Origin: Atrichornis clamosus
Taxonomy: Eukaryota > Chordata > Aves > Passeriformes > Menuridae
DNA: 64,000 bases
NCBI GenBank assembly: GCA_013400975.1
Contig: WBMZ01003472.1
Coordinates: 248,001 to 312,000, forward strand
Reading direction: 5' to 3'
Of the stretch, positions 9,911 to 22,964 are shown piece by piece (position 1 is the first letter of the stretch; each line of letters starts with the position of its first letter). Under the pieces are notes generated by a model. It did no database searches. It had not been told where the DNA came from and saw only the letters and a program-made list of their open reading frames with translations. The position numbers and the translations under genes were made by a program.

Positions 9911-12900
9911 TGTTTGTTCACTAGTGAGTGTATGTGCTTCTAGGAAATAAATATAAACCAGAATGCAGTGTGGACTGTAGATATGGCAAAAATGTCCCTT
10001 GAGAGCAGGTATTGCTTTTAAGCTACAATGTCAGTGAGCATTCAGGCATGACTAAACATGATTCATTAAGTCTGTTTCTTTGAAAATTCTGTTAAGATAG
10101 AACTAGTAAATGGGACAAGAGCCAGCCAGCTTCCAAATATTGGAGCACTGTGGCTTATGATGCCTCTATTCATTTGCTGCATTAATGGTACAGCTTAATG
10201 GAGCAGTGAAAGAAAAGGCAAACATCAGTCTTCAGTAGCTTTAGCCTGTTAGACATGTATTGAATCTAGGGTCATTCAGAAAACATGGTTCTGTAGTCCA
10301 TTTCCTGCTGGTTTAAAATTGGAACAAGACCACTCTTAGGCACCTCCAAGGACTCTGAAAAAGAATAGGGCTTGCTGCCTAATTTTTCCTTGACTCATTA
10401 TTTAAAGAACTGGTGAGACTGGTAAAAGATACAGGCCTCACGTCACAGTTCCATGGGTAGGCTTGTGACTTATTTGAAAGGGCATAACTGTCCAATGAAG
10501 TGGGTCAAGACAGCTTTGGTTTTTATTCTCATTATGATTCTAAAGCCAGCAGATTTCAGCAAAGCACTTTGTGTTTAAGGCTGCATTCAGGGCACAGCTC
10601 ACCAGTGGCCTTAAAATTATGTCCACATCAGACCAAATCATGGTGACAAAGGAGGCTGGCAAGATAATAGGAATATCACAACAGAAGATAATTTAGCCCC
10701 ATAAGAAATCAATTCCCAAGTAGCTAATAATGAGTGGCAAGACTGGTGGCAGAGCAAGGACAAACTGTATGTGCATGTGCTGTGTTTACAAGTCTGCTCA
10801 CTGGCTCTATTCTGGAAAAAATCATGTTTTGCTGGTGTGCAGAATAGAACTTTTGGAAATAGGCAGAGACTTGCAAACTGGATGATCACAATTTTCTTGT
10901 CAGGCTGTTCTTTTATCTTGGGCATCAAGATATTCATAAGAGACTTCTTTGTCACAGAGGGTTATATTTACAAAGCCAAGTGCACACTTATTTTATTTTT
11001 TAACCTGGGGGAAAAAGGTAAGGTATTTCTTCTAAAGTGGCAGAAGAAAAAACTGTTTGGAGTTTGTCTGCTCATTGCACAGGACTATGTGTTTAGGAGC
11101 ATTCAAAGATGACTGAAGGGATGCTTTCTCTTGTGGTCAATTTATTCCTATTCACATGGAAAAATAAAAACCCCCATGTATATAATGGCTTTCACAATTT
11201 ATAAATATTGTTTTAGTCGCATCCCAGGGGAGATGACTTGACTCTGAAGTGACTTGCCAGAGTGAAATAAGAAACTCCTTGAAGACTCAGAAGCTACACG
11301 TAAGTCCTTGGAGTTCAGTGCTCTTGCTGCAAGACTATTATTCTTGTCATATTTTCCTCCTTTCAGCGAAAACATCCATCTAGGCCACAGTCATGCTGGT
11401 TTTGAAATTGGTAGATAATTTGTGGCTTGTTTCAGTGGTTAGAAAATTCAGCTTCTGATGGCCATGGAGCAGTGAATTGTGTGTTCTGTGCAAAGCTGTT
11501 TGCAGTCATTAGAACAGTTGTGAACCTATCATTATTGAGCCAGACTTGCTCATAAAACCTCAGTCTATAGCTTTTCTTTCTCAATTTCTTGTTATATGTT
11601 TGACATGGAGTTTACAGTGCATGAAAAATTTATCCTTTCTACCTGTAATCGATTAACTGCATTTTGAAGCAGTTGTTGAAGTGATCGCAAAAATGTGAGT
11701 TTCTGGGGAGATGGAGAGTTATCTTTGTGTCACGGGGGCACGCTGGTGATGGGTGAAAATGCCAGGCAACTCATCTGAGGTAAACTTGTGCTCAGTAATA
11801 GAGACAAAGCTCTTGCATCTGCAAAGCAGGAACCTCTGGAGACCCCACATCCATCTGCTGAAATGGAAATTTGGTATCCTATGAGAACAGAACTAGTGAA
11901 TGCCATTTGTCATTCTTTTGGGTAGGATGGGGGAAGGTTACAGAGGTATCCTTCCTAAACCACTACCCAGACTTAGCAGCTTGGTTAGGTCACTTGCTTC
12001 TGAAGAGTAACTGTCAAATATTTGGTTTGATGAGACCTGAGGACTAGAACATCAAATAAATCCTGGTTTGATCCCGTCTCCACTGTCCTATTTTGCCAGG
12101 GAATATGCACTCAAAATACACATAGCCAGAAATACTGTCCCTTCATGGTCGGGGAATACCTAACCTTTTAAACTAGATTCCTGACTCTCCTGCTGTGGGT
12201 CTCATGAGGGCAGAACACGATGGCCCATATTTATGAGGGACTGCTGAGAAATACCGTAAGTGAGACAGGCAGTGAAATTCCTGGGCACTGTCAGGGCTGG
12301 GTAATGCCAGTGACAGAGAAAAGCAGCCAGTTCCTGGTGGGAGGGAAGTGGGGAGTTGGCAGTTGCTTATTTTTTTCGCAAGGGGAAAGAGAGGCACAGT
12401 TAAAACAAAGATACGTGTACAATGCTTGCTAGCCAACTCTCACTTCACTATTCAGATAGGAAGTTGGCATTGTTGACTTCACCTTCAAAATGCTGGCTTT
12501 CATGTATTTGTAGGTCTGTGCAATGAAGATACTTGTAACTTCCTCTGTTGTCCTCCAGTTTATGCTGAACTATAATACCCTTGAGAGAACAAATGCTACA
12601 GCAGCAGGTTTGTAGAGTCATTCAGGTTTTGGTTACGCATGTCAAGTCCAAGGCCTTTTTCTTTATTAGGGTACAGCTGGCATTAGTTATACACCAGCCA
12701 AACTAGGGCATTTGACAGCAGGTACCAGAAGGCAGAGACTTCATGGCTAATGCTTTGCCTGTGTACAGAGGATCTGGATAAACTAGGAGAAATACGTAAG
12801 CTTAACAGCTCTTCCTGATCTCATGTATCCCTTCCTTTAATGAAGCATCAGAACAATCTGCCCTGATCTTCCACTGAGTCTGAGGAAAGTCAACCCTCCT

Positions 12901-14256
12901 GGCTGTTACCTGGAGAAGTCCCATGTTTCCCCAGCGTGCTGTACCCTTGTTAATCCCTGTTAAATTGGAATTGGTGATGGTGTGGTGAAGGAAGAGGGGT
13001 CATTGAAACAGGACTAGAACTGCTGCAATTTTATACACACAAAATATTTGACAGTGCATGCAGCAACCCCTCAGAAGTCCTCAGACTTCCCAAACCCCAT
13101 CTCTAAATACAGTGGTTCAACCAGCTATCCCTGATCCACAAGTTCTCATTTCAAATGCCTGACACTGTCCACCGCCTCCCAACATCCTGCGTATCTGCAG
13201 ATATTGTCACAGCAAATTGATGTCACACAGTGATGTGAGAAGTTCTGCATTGGATTAATTGTTGTGTGACTCCATTTAACAAAAATGTTCTTTCCTTAAT
13301 GTTCCTTGAAGCCACAGCAGAACTTCCAGCAGTGTGGAGTTTGGCAGGGGAGCCACTAAGCGCCAGAGGGGCTCAGTGTGGAATTGAAGTGGTGATTTCT
13401 GTGCACTGTGTGGTGGGGGAGCAGCAGAGGAAGTTGGGCTGTCTGTGAATATACTCTGAAGCAGTGGGCACACATAAGGGAATTAGAGTGTAAGTAAGTG
13501 GTGGGACGTATTCTATTTGCTTGCTTGTTTTTATGATGGCTAGCAAAGGCACATTATCTTTTTATGTGAGTCTCATGTCTGTTCTCGGTTCAGCCTCCTG
13601 ACAGGAAAACAAACCACGGCTGGATTGTGTTTTGCTCAGGGCTGTGTAATCCTGAACAGTGACACACACATTGAGGCACTCTGGAATGCACACCTGGCAG
13701 CTCATGGAGCACATTCCCATTATTCCTTGAAAAGCTGCGCAGTGCTGCTAAGATAGAGCGTGTGTAGCAACACAAAAACACCAACCCTCTCCACACGTAG
13801 AAAAACAGGGAACAGGTCAACTAAAATGGGAAGTAAGCTCACCAAAGAGTAGAGTAATAAAAAATAATACATCTTTTCAGAGAAATCTATGGTAAGGACC
13901 TTGCCACCTGGTAACTCTGGAGAGAGGTCTTCTGTGTATGTACTGATTTTCCCTTCCTCCTCACTTTCCTGTGTTTCATTATAATGGAGAGCACCCACAG
14001 CAGACCATTTATGTACTATGGAGTGTTTAGTTCTATTTCAGGATGTTTAAGGATAGAGACTTTATTATTCCAAAAGCTTTTTTGTGTTATGTTAGGTGAG
14101 AACAGTCCTTATGCAGCCCATTAAAAAACCACCAAAAACAACAACAAAATAACAGAGCTTTAATCTTGTCTGTGTCTTTATCGATTGGCAAGATATTATA
14201 ATTGGCCAATTGGGTACCACAGCAGTGAAGCTGTTCAGCATTTTATTGCTTCCTAT
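9911..14256. other. Non-coding stretch, no gene seen
   Basis: Unique sequence. A phrase near 10000-10017 (cccttgagagcagg) faintly recalls the L2/MIR 3' region but is too short to call. An acceptor/donor pair at about 10971-11025 frames roughly 55-60 open bases, but the content is T-rich and unremarkable. An X-box-like motif with one mismatch lies at 13903-13915. Confidence 0.5.
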
Positions 14257-14380
14257 GCTCAAAGCAATTTACGTGGATTTAAGTGAGTGTTGACAACGTG
14301 ATCCTTACAATTTACTTCTGAGATTGCTGGATAACAACTGTTACCCTATGTGACAGGCTAGGAAAAGGAAACAGGTGAGG
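14257..14380 (+). mobile_element. Probable MIR-type (CORE-SINE) relic
   Basis: Blocks appear in MIR order: 'ctcaaagcaatttacgtgg' near 14258-14276, 'gatccttacaa' near 14300-14310, 'gttaccctatgtgacagg' near 14340-14357, and 'ggaaaaggaaacagg' near 14361-14375. These correspond to 'caaagcgctttacatg', 'aatcctcacaa', 'ttatccccattttacag' and 'gatgaggaaactgagg'. The copy is strongly diverged and has no flanking target-site duplication that I can see. Confidence 0.45.
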
Positions 14381-17300
14381 GGCAACACTGAACCCTGGAT
14401 TAAGGGAAAGCTGGAAGAATCCAGCCCATCTTCTGTTGTTTCAGACAGCCTTGTGTTTCAGTTCCTGGTTTTAACACCACAGAGCTGCACCGAGAGTCTA
14501 AGTACAGGCAACCAGAAAACTTAATAGCAAACAATTTTGGACCAAATAAAATCACAGAAAAAATGCAAAACAATCTCTTGGAAAAAGTAAACACCCCAGA
14601 AATCAGTAATCACAAAAATCACAGAAAGTGCTGAATTTGCATTTTACAGGGTCTGCAATAAAAGCCATTCTGAGCTTTGTGTTAAAGTCGTGCCCTGCAA
14701 AACTAGAAGAAGCTCTGAAGGACCCACAAGGGGCATTTGGTGGCCTGGCCTGCACAGGCCTTTTAATTGATTTATATTGTTTATATTATTGTCTTTATAA
14801 TTACAGTGTATTTCCCTCCAGACTGGGCACTTTGAGCATGTATTAAGTGTGCTGCCAAAGTGCAAACTGTGACCTGTTTGTAAGTTTTCTGGCTTGCTGA
14901 AGGAGCCATCTTAGCAGGAGCTTGTAAATGTGGCTTATCCTGTTGAGATTCCATTTCCTGGAACCTTACAGTCAGAATTGCTTTTACAAACCAGCCGTTT
15001 CCTCAGCTGGCACTGCTGCATTATTAATATGCTTGCTTTGCTCCAGGAAGATACTCTTCCAGTGTAAGATGAAGTTTAGGTGACAGCCTTTCATGACTGC
15101 CCCCCCTCCATTCCCCCTGTAAGCTGCTGCTGCTAGCTGGAATTTTAAGCTTTTATATTTAATCATTAAATTTGCATCATCTGCTATAACTTAAGTCCTG
15201 ATGGATGGGCTACTGCAAGAACTGTATTGGCCAGGCTGCTCAAGCATGTTATCATCTGCATACACACTGCTGGGTGCCGCACTCCACGTGTGTCTCCCTG
15301 GATTTAAATGAAAATCACCTTCCAGTTGTTGTTATTCCAGAAAAGGCAAGGAATACAAAGTATATTAAGACTGTTGCTACGGTTAACAGCAAATTTCCTT
15401 TGTTATTGACAAAATAATTACTACTACGTAGTAAATGCACATGGTAACACACCCGGACAGGAAGAACATCTCTAGAGAGATGACCTGGAAGAGAAGCCCA
15501 GAAAAATGGAAAGATTTGCTGTGCTCTCGCAGCAGGAGGCTAATGGCAGAACCTGCTGCTCTCCTCACCTGGCAGGGCAAGGAACAGGTGTCTGGAACGG
15601 ATTCAGTTAACACAAGTTGCGCTATTTTTTTAACTTTGCTGTCATTAAAATAGGATTTAATGTGAGGTAATGTGGCTTTGTGCGCAGGAAGGAGGGAGAG
15701 TTATAAATAACTTTGTCTTGCATTATACTGCACCTTATCTCTGTGGATATTGAAGCACTTGACAGATTAATTAAGATGCACGACTCTCCTAGGAGCTCCA
15801 TAAAGCATCAAAATCTGTTGAGTTACCCAAACCCTGATGACTTTTGCATGTCATCTGAGCAGCTCGAGGTGACTGGGAGCACCTGTGACCCATTGCAAAT
15901 GCGAGGAAGGATTCCTTGGTCTAAATCCACTTGAGTGTATTTAAATCATAAAGGTGGTGATTTATTACTCTACTTGCAAGTGGTGACACACACCAACCTG
16001 TGGTAACAGGATGGTTTGGAGGCACATTCAGATAATCACGCTGCAACAGGTGTCCTTTTCCAGAGGGAAACAATGGCTGCCAAATGACTAAAGGCCATGT
16101 TCTAAAATGAGCTTGTCTCTGGTTTCACTCTGGCCAGACTTTAAGGTTGCACCCAGAACACTAGGGGGTACTCTTAGCTTTTCTCCTGCAATGGAAGCTG
16201 AGTTTTTACCGTTCCCTGTTGATAGGGATGAGTCATTCAGAAAATTCTGGGTTTGTCCAAATTTACAGGTGATGACAGCCCTAGAAATAGATTAAAAGAT
16301 TTGAGGGTGTTAGCTGGGATTTTTGTGAGTGAACCTAAGTGGATTAGGAACCCAGCACTCTTCACAGGTAAACAGGATGGGGATTGTGATTTCTGAAGAG
16401 TCCTTGCAAAGTCACACTCTGCCTAACCTTGCAAAATGCAAATAGATGTATTCAGGTGTTGTGAAATAATGGAAAACAGGAATCTAATGTGAGAATCCAG
16501 TCATGCATTTTATTCCTCTATATCTGCTCTTGCCTTCTCTGGCAGACTATGAACAGCTACTTCTTGGATGTCATTTTCTAAAGGTTCTGTGAGAAAACTG
16601 GGCCAGGAATAGCACCAGCAGACAGAAACATCAGACACCCTCTCCAGCATGTAGTGAAAGACTGAGTGACTTAGCAACATGGGATTCCAGTTTCTCATGA
16701 AAGGATACCTGCTGTGGACTCGGGGGAAAAAAAAAAAAGGAGGGTGTGGGGAAGGAGGCTTGATTTGCCTGGGTCGCTGACGATCAGCATTCCTGGGAGC
16801 TTGTGCGTGCATTAGGGAAAGATCGTGTCCTGAGGTCCCCAGAGCTGTCACGAAGGAAGTGTCAGGGTGCCCAGGCAAGCAGAACACACAGAAGGGGATC
16901 TGCAGGGTTGCCGCTCTGGCATCACGGTTGACTGGAGTTGTCACTTTGGGGTAATGTGATGTATGCATTAAAAGGGGGGGAAAAAATAGCCACAACAAAA
17001 AAAACTTCCATAAAACCCCTGTCAGCAGCAAACACTCATCTTTAAGCCCTGTACACGATATGTGACACGATTATTTATTTTTAATGCTGGCATGCCCTCC
17101 CCTCTTCCTTCTCATGCCTCCTTCTTTCCTGTCCTCTTGGCTGTGCCCATGGAGAACAGCACTCCCAACTGGCTTGCATCTGTCAGATTCTCCTGTCCTG
17201 GACTGCCCCTTCCCTTTCTGCCATTTGTTTGAGTTTTGATCCAGAGCAGTTGGAAGCCTTGCCCCTCACATGTTGTTTCTAAGTGCCAGGGACAGAAGAT

Positions 17301-20300
17301 ATGCTGCAGGCTTAGGGTATGATCCAAAGCCATTTGGCCTTTTGGATCAAATCTTTTTCTGTTTTAAAAACTGGCAGCAAGGCTTAGGACTCTGTGCTGA
17401 GCAAGTGTGGCTTCAGGTCACTGATTTATTTGTATTTATGAAGTACTAGCCCATGTAACTGTGATGGCACTAACCTCTCAGGCATGTTGGCTTTCACAAG
17501 GAGAATGCAGGCAGAAGGCTTTTTAAACAAAGCAGTTTCTCCCTTTTCTTCCCCTTTCTTAACAAGTTGTACGTTGAGAGAAAAAAATTAGCATCCAAAT
17601 TACAGCCAGGTCAATGTGGCTTCTTAAAGAGGATGAAGAAAATAAGGAGCAAGAGTGAGGAGCTCTGGGTTCTGACCTTTCCAGACTTTGAGCTTGCTTT
17701 TCCTGTGACCCCTTCTAGGTTATTCCTTATCACAGTCCTCTCCTCTCAACTCCTTACACTTTTACTTATTAGGAAAGAGTTCTTATTTCTAATATTTCAA
17801 AATAATATAGCTAGTGGCCTTTGTCAGACTTTTCTAGGTGCTTCCCAAAGAAGAGAGGTCTTGTTGCTGTGGTATGTGAAGCCAAACCCAGTTTTCATAT
17901 TAGCAGCACCCAGCCTGCGTGTCCTCATCACTGTGAAGTGGGACTGGGCACACTTAATTTCTGTCTCTTCCCGAGCCCTGCTGGGACAGCAGGGCAGAGC
18001 AGAGCTCACCAATACTCTTAGGGAATAGGGTTCCATTAGAAAGGACTTCAAGTGTCCCCTATAAGCTTTAGCAGAGCTGGAGCAGTGTGCTGTGGGGCAG
18101 AGTGAGGTTGGCTGTAGTTTACAAAATATCTCTGAGAGCATCTTCCTGCTCTGTAATGCAGCAGGAGCTGTCTGTGGTGCCATTCCCCCTCATCCCCCTG
18201 CATCTGAGCACTGCACTGTTTGTTGCATCTTCAGGATAGAAAGAAGAGCCTCTTTCTTCTTAATTATATTTAATGAATGTAAGAAAAACCAAAGTAGGCA
18301 GGATATCCTCTGGATTGGCTCAAGAATCTTGCAACTAGGCTCTTTGCTGCAGTTCTTCTGCCTGTTTCTACAAATCTATCTCAATTATGATATGCAGCAT
18401 TTTCCCCTTCTCCTCTGACTTTTGTACAGATTGCCTATGGCAGCAGATTTTGCAGTACTTCAGAAAAATCTTTCCTCCCTTTTCCTTCCCATCGCTATTA
18501 TTAGTTGTTTTTTTTTTTAATTCCAACAACTATCTTAACGAAGACCTCTAAATCTGGGGTTCCTGACGGATAATTGAAGGAAGAAAGTTATTTTTTTTTC
18601 CTATGTAGTGAAGTCGTTTCGTTGTCTTCATTTTTCCCTTAGCTGAAGCCCCAAATAGACCACATAATTCGAAGTAAATAAATCTTAAATGAAATCACAG
18701 AAGTATCACGGATAGATATTTGGCATAGGCTCTCCACATCAAACCAAGATAACAAATCGGAACAAAGAGGAGAAAGTAATTGCTTTCGTTTGTCTGTGCT
18801 ATTCATATGAATGTCACAGATTAATACATTTTACGGGATTTGGAAGGCTTTCAAAAGCCAGTATTGCAGTGGGATCATCCCTATAGCAATATTTCAAAAC
18901 AGCTGTTACTAGAGGAATAGTGTGAAGCATGATTTCTAATTAGCTGCAAGTTTATCTCTGTTCTACCTAATCTCCTCTGATATTCCATCTCAGTATTAAA
19001 TGCTTGCTTAGATTGATAAAGGGCAGAATAACTGAGCAATTGCTTATCTACTGAGCACATTTTGGACTTACACTCTTCTTCTTTCTAATATTTATAGTAA
19101 CTCTTTTCACAAAATTAGTGGATCTGTTTCATTTTAGGAGCGGATTTTCATATTCAGTTGCCTGAAACTCTTGCAGGGTAGCACGAAAATTCAGTTGCTT
19201 TCCCAAAACTGATGTCTGCTGAGGCAGTGCAAGGACTTAAATGTTGAGCCATCCTTTTGCATTCTCAGGTCCCAAGCAAGCACAGATACTATTTTTACAT
19301 GGAAAAATGAGCCTGGTGCATTAAAACAATAAAACATCAAAGCTAAGGACCCACACGTAATTGTTTCTCTATTAAAGACGTTGCCAACCATACAGGTTTC
19401 ACTGAAAATTGACCAGTAGTGTTGCCACACAGCCCTTTCTACTTCCAACAAAATGGTCATGAGGTAGAAACCCACTTATAAAACTGCTGTGGTACAAGAC
19501 CAAGACCTGTGAACTGGATTTTACATGCAGCAAGATGAGGCACCCAACTGACAGAAGGATTATGTACAGCACTTGCAAAAGTTTCATTTTCACCTTGCTT
19601 TGCATTGTCACGCTGGGCATACACAACTAATAGGGAATATTGCTGCTGTTTTTTCGCAGAAACATTGTACTTCATTTCTGTATGCAGATTAGAGACCAGT
19701 GCAAGTAATTTTAGATATAATTACATTTTAGTGACAGTTTAAATTCATGATTCATGTTGTGAAGCCATCCTCTCTGGCAATGGGGTGTCTACCTCCATTA
19801 TACTAATAAATGCACAGATATATTCTAGAGTATTAAACCAAGAATAGGTTGGTTTTCTTAAAAAAGCAGATTCCATTTTGAAATATCAAAGCTCTTTTTT
19901 AACTTCAGAAAGCAGGGTTTTTTTAAAGCTTTTTAAAAATTGAAACATACATTGAAGGTTTTACTGAAAAGCATGTTAGTTACACAGAAAATTAGAATTT
20001 TTTTTATTATGAAACCAAATACATGAAAATCAACATTTACTCAGGTAAATGTTTACTTAGTTTTCCTGACCACAACTGCTCTTCTTGCTATGTTTTCCTA
20101 ACTTTTTTAGCTGTATGGAATAGCAATTTTAATATTCACAGACTGCACCTTGACAATGAAATTGCTTGGAGAGCAAAGATTTTGAAATAGATTTGAGGAG
20201 CTCATAAACTAAGCTGGGGGCAGGGTGTGAAGGGAGTGAGTTACTTGTGATGGTTTGGGGGTTCTGTGTGTGTGAGTGACGCTCCACTGTGTTGACTTAC

Positions 20301-21221
20301 ACCGGCTGATGATCTAATTTGGTACAATGAATACTTCTGCTAAGATCTCATCCTCGGTTGAGCTCTCCTGTTTTGCAGTGTTCAACGAGCAGGGTAGAAA
20401 TGATTGTTCCCCACTGCTGCCTCTTTGTGTTCTAGATTTTGGGCTTTTGATAAAGATACAGTGGTCAGCTTATCTTTCCCTGTACTTGTTATCCTCTTTG
20501 CTTCCTTACACTTTCTTGGGTTCCCTCTGGTGTTTTGTGCTGGTCCCCTGGGTGTGCAAATCACAGCGTCGCTTTCCCTCTCTGCTCCCAGTCAGACTTT
20601 CCTGCCTTCCACCTGCCTTGAGAAGTGCGGCTGCTTAATAAGAGCTTCAGTGGTGCTGTGATTTCACCTGGCCTTCAACACCTAGTTAGCACTCTGCTAA
20701 ACGTTTCAGAACATGTAATGCAAAAACTGGTGCTGGCCATGCTGAAAATGCCTTTCTAATTAAGGAGCCAGGTGCCACACTGGGCAGTCGAGGTGACAGC
20801 AGAGAGTGAGTTTGAAAGCAAACATGTAGCTTTCAAATTTTAGATGGTATCTTGTATTCTCGAGGAATATTAAGAATTCAACCTAGGACTGATAACTTTC
20901 ATCTTAGCTGGCAGGTTTAATTCTTATGGTTCAGGATGTATTTTTAAGTCCTTGCATGGATGTCACTGCTAAAATACTTAGAGGTAGGTTGTTTTTTAAG
21001 AAGTTATTTATATCAAGCCATTTGGCCAGGCTGAGGACATAAAGTTAATTACTTGTTTTGTCTCCAGAATGGCTGCAATGACCTTGGTCATGGACCTCCC
21101 CAGAACGATGGAAATGAGTTCTTTAAACATGGAAACAAACCTGAAGTCTTGCCTTGCCTTCTTCCCATGAATTACTTGATTCAAGGAAGAAATTGAGGCA
21201 CAAGTAAAGTACATTTTCAGA

Positions 21222-21239
21222 AGCTGTCTAAAGACAGCT
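21222..21239. repeat. Short perfect inverted repeat
   Basis: agctgtct and agacagct form a perfect 8-bp inverted repeat separated by two A residues. The core GTCT-AA-AGAC resembles two inverted SMAD-type half-sites (GTCT/AGAC), though spaced two bases further apart than the classic GTCTAGAC. The inverted repeat is fact; regulatory meaning is speculative. Confidence 0.6.
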
Positions 21240-22687
21240 GTAAGTAAATAAACTGAAATTAATTAAGGGGAACTAAAGACAGGGTTTTTGATGACAAAAT
21301 CTTGCTTCCTTAAAATAGGTGGAGATGTTTCTTTTCTATCTGTCTGCACATCTGCTTCTATATACCTTGGAAAGAAAGATATCTTCCAAAAGCAACCATG
21401 TCTAAAATGTGAGTCTGTGCTACTGCATTGAGGTTGGCCTGAGTCTGAAAAATGTCTGAGACACCCAGATTCCAGTGGCTTTTAGAAAAAAAAAATCTCC
21501 ATCCCTTCCTCTACATGAAACAAGTATTTTAAAAAGAATAAAACCCAGTCTGTTACTGTGCTGTCCTGTTCAAAGGAGCTCTTCTGTGACTGCCTGCTGT
21601 ATACCTTTGAGTCTCCTTGAATACTGCAATATCTTCTTGCTATTTTTTGTGTCTCTTAAAATAAACCCAAAACAAATAAAAAAATAATCCCAAAAAACTC
21701 TGATTAGGTAATGCTGTTATAAATTACCTTAGCTCAGGGCTCAAGAAGCAATGCATAATGTCCTCTTCCATGCTACCCGCCTCCTCACTTCAAGATCCTC
21801 CTACCCACAAAAGCCTCTAATGAGTAAGTACACAGTCAGTCAAAGTGCTGGGCCAAGACTCAGATGATGGAAAGGCTTTTTCATAGCTCTGCAACAAACT
21901 TCCTTCTGGCAGTGTCTTGGTCTTTTTCACTATTTACTGGTAAAATGTGATTCATACTACCTCAGTTTTTCTTACCTTTTGACAGGCCTATCCAGACTTT
22001 AAACTCTGGACGTAGTTTGTATCTCACTATGCCTTGCTGACCTCATAACTGCATTGATCGTCTGTCTGGAGAAGATGCTGGCAGTAATAAATGCAGCAGC
22101 TAATTGCAATAAAATATCCCAGTCATGTTGGCAGAGGTTCATGTCATAAGCAGGGCTGATGGCAAAGGAGGAGGAAGCAGGCAAGGAGCTCAGGAAAGGA
22201 TCTGCTGCCTGTAGATGGAAATGATTTACATACTGAGGAGTTTTTTACATCTGAAGATTTTTGTTACACTTTCATGATGCGTTATCAACAGCTCTCAAAA
22301 TCACAGTCCAGACCTTTCTAGCTTTCAACGTTTGGAGCTTTTAGTCCAGATGCTCCTGCAAATTAAAACCAGTTGAAGGGAAAAGCTTAGGTCTGTCCTT
22401 GGCAACAAGATTTAATAAAAACCAGTCTTTCTAGCAAAAAGGGAACTATTGCCAAGACTTATAACTGCTGTCATCAGTTTTTATATCCAGTTTCTATCAT
22501 ACTCTTTATTTCCATTCACCATAGGGGAGAATCAATAATAATCAATATGTATTAGTGTTTGCAAGAATTTGAAGGGTTTTTTTTTGCATATTGAATTCTT
22601 AGGAAAGAAAGCTATTATAACAAAGAATAGAAAACACCCTGGTAAAACTGCCCATGTTTGTAGAACTACTTCTAGTAGCTGTGTGTC

Positions 22688-22704
22688 AAAAAAAAAAAAA
22701 AAAG
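22688..22704. repeat. A17 homopolymer
   Basis: An uninterrupted run of 17 A preceded by gtgtgtc. No retrogene or SINE body is recognisable immediately upstream. Confidence 0.9.
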
Positions 22705-22908
22705 ACAGCAATATAGGTCTGACAGTGTGATTTTTCCGTAAGTCTAATAGTTTAATGAAATTACATGTCTGTGAGAAGTAGGTCCAGCCAGATAAACCAC
22801 AAACATGGTGGTGTTCCCTTGAAGGACAACACTGGTCTTCAGCAAAGGCTGTGAATACTCTTCCCTCCTTCCTGTCTTTTCCTTTTTCTACTGTGCTTGT
22901 GATCTCAG

Positions 22909-22964
22909 TGTGAAACCATGGCTCTATATCCTGTGGGTTTGGATAGAATTGCTTTCTTCAAAAG
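22909..22964 (+). other. Candidate exon with strong-context ATG (unproven)
   Basis: A long polypyrimidine tract (about 22859-22890) leads to an acceptor, gatctcag, ending at 22908. After 56 bases there is a good donor, aaaag|gtgagg, at 22965. An ATG at 22918-22920 sits in an excellent Kozak context (ACCATGG) and reads MALYPVGLDRIAFFK before the donor. A second frame is also open (starting VKPWLYILW). This could be a coding exon, an alternative first coding exon or chance. I recognise neither peptide, and no neighbouring exon was matched by phase. Confidence 0.2.

Larger units (their letters stand above)
14381..22908. other. Non-coding stretch, no gene seen
   Basis: Mostly unique AT-rich sequence. 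It holds an A12 run at 16727-16738, a G7-A6 run at 16974-16986, T runs near 18509 and 18591, an A17 run at 22688-22704, a CTCF-like motif near 16158-16170, and a small inverted repeat at 21222-21239. The longest frame in the window (minus, 16510-17031, 173 codons) lies here and is not accepted as a gene. A faint MIR-like phrase near 21185-21225 was not called. Confidence 0.5.

Noticed and set aside
11232..11275. MIR-like 'gtgacttgccagagt'
   Set aside because: A single short block, insufficient without neighbouring consensus parts.
16510..17031. Longest open frame in the window (minus, 173 codons) with a hydrophobic, signal-peptide-like beginning
   Set aside because: The frame opens at a TTG, not an ATG; the first ATG comes after the hydrophobic part. 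Runs of F and P come from the A12 and G7-A6 homopolymers. No domain is recognisable.
17567..18028. 153-codon plus-strand frame
   Set aside because: It starts at TTG, has no domain, and lacks splice or promoter context.
21185..21225. MIR-like phrase 'gaagaaattgaggcacaagt'
   Set aside because: Only one block matches and the upstream MIR blocks are not recognisable.
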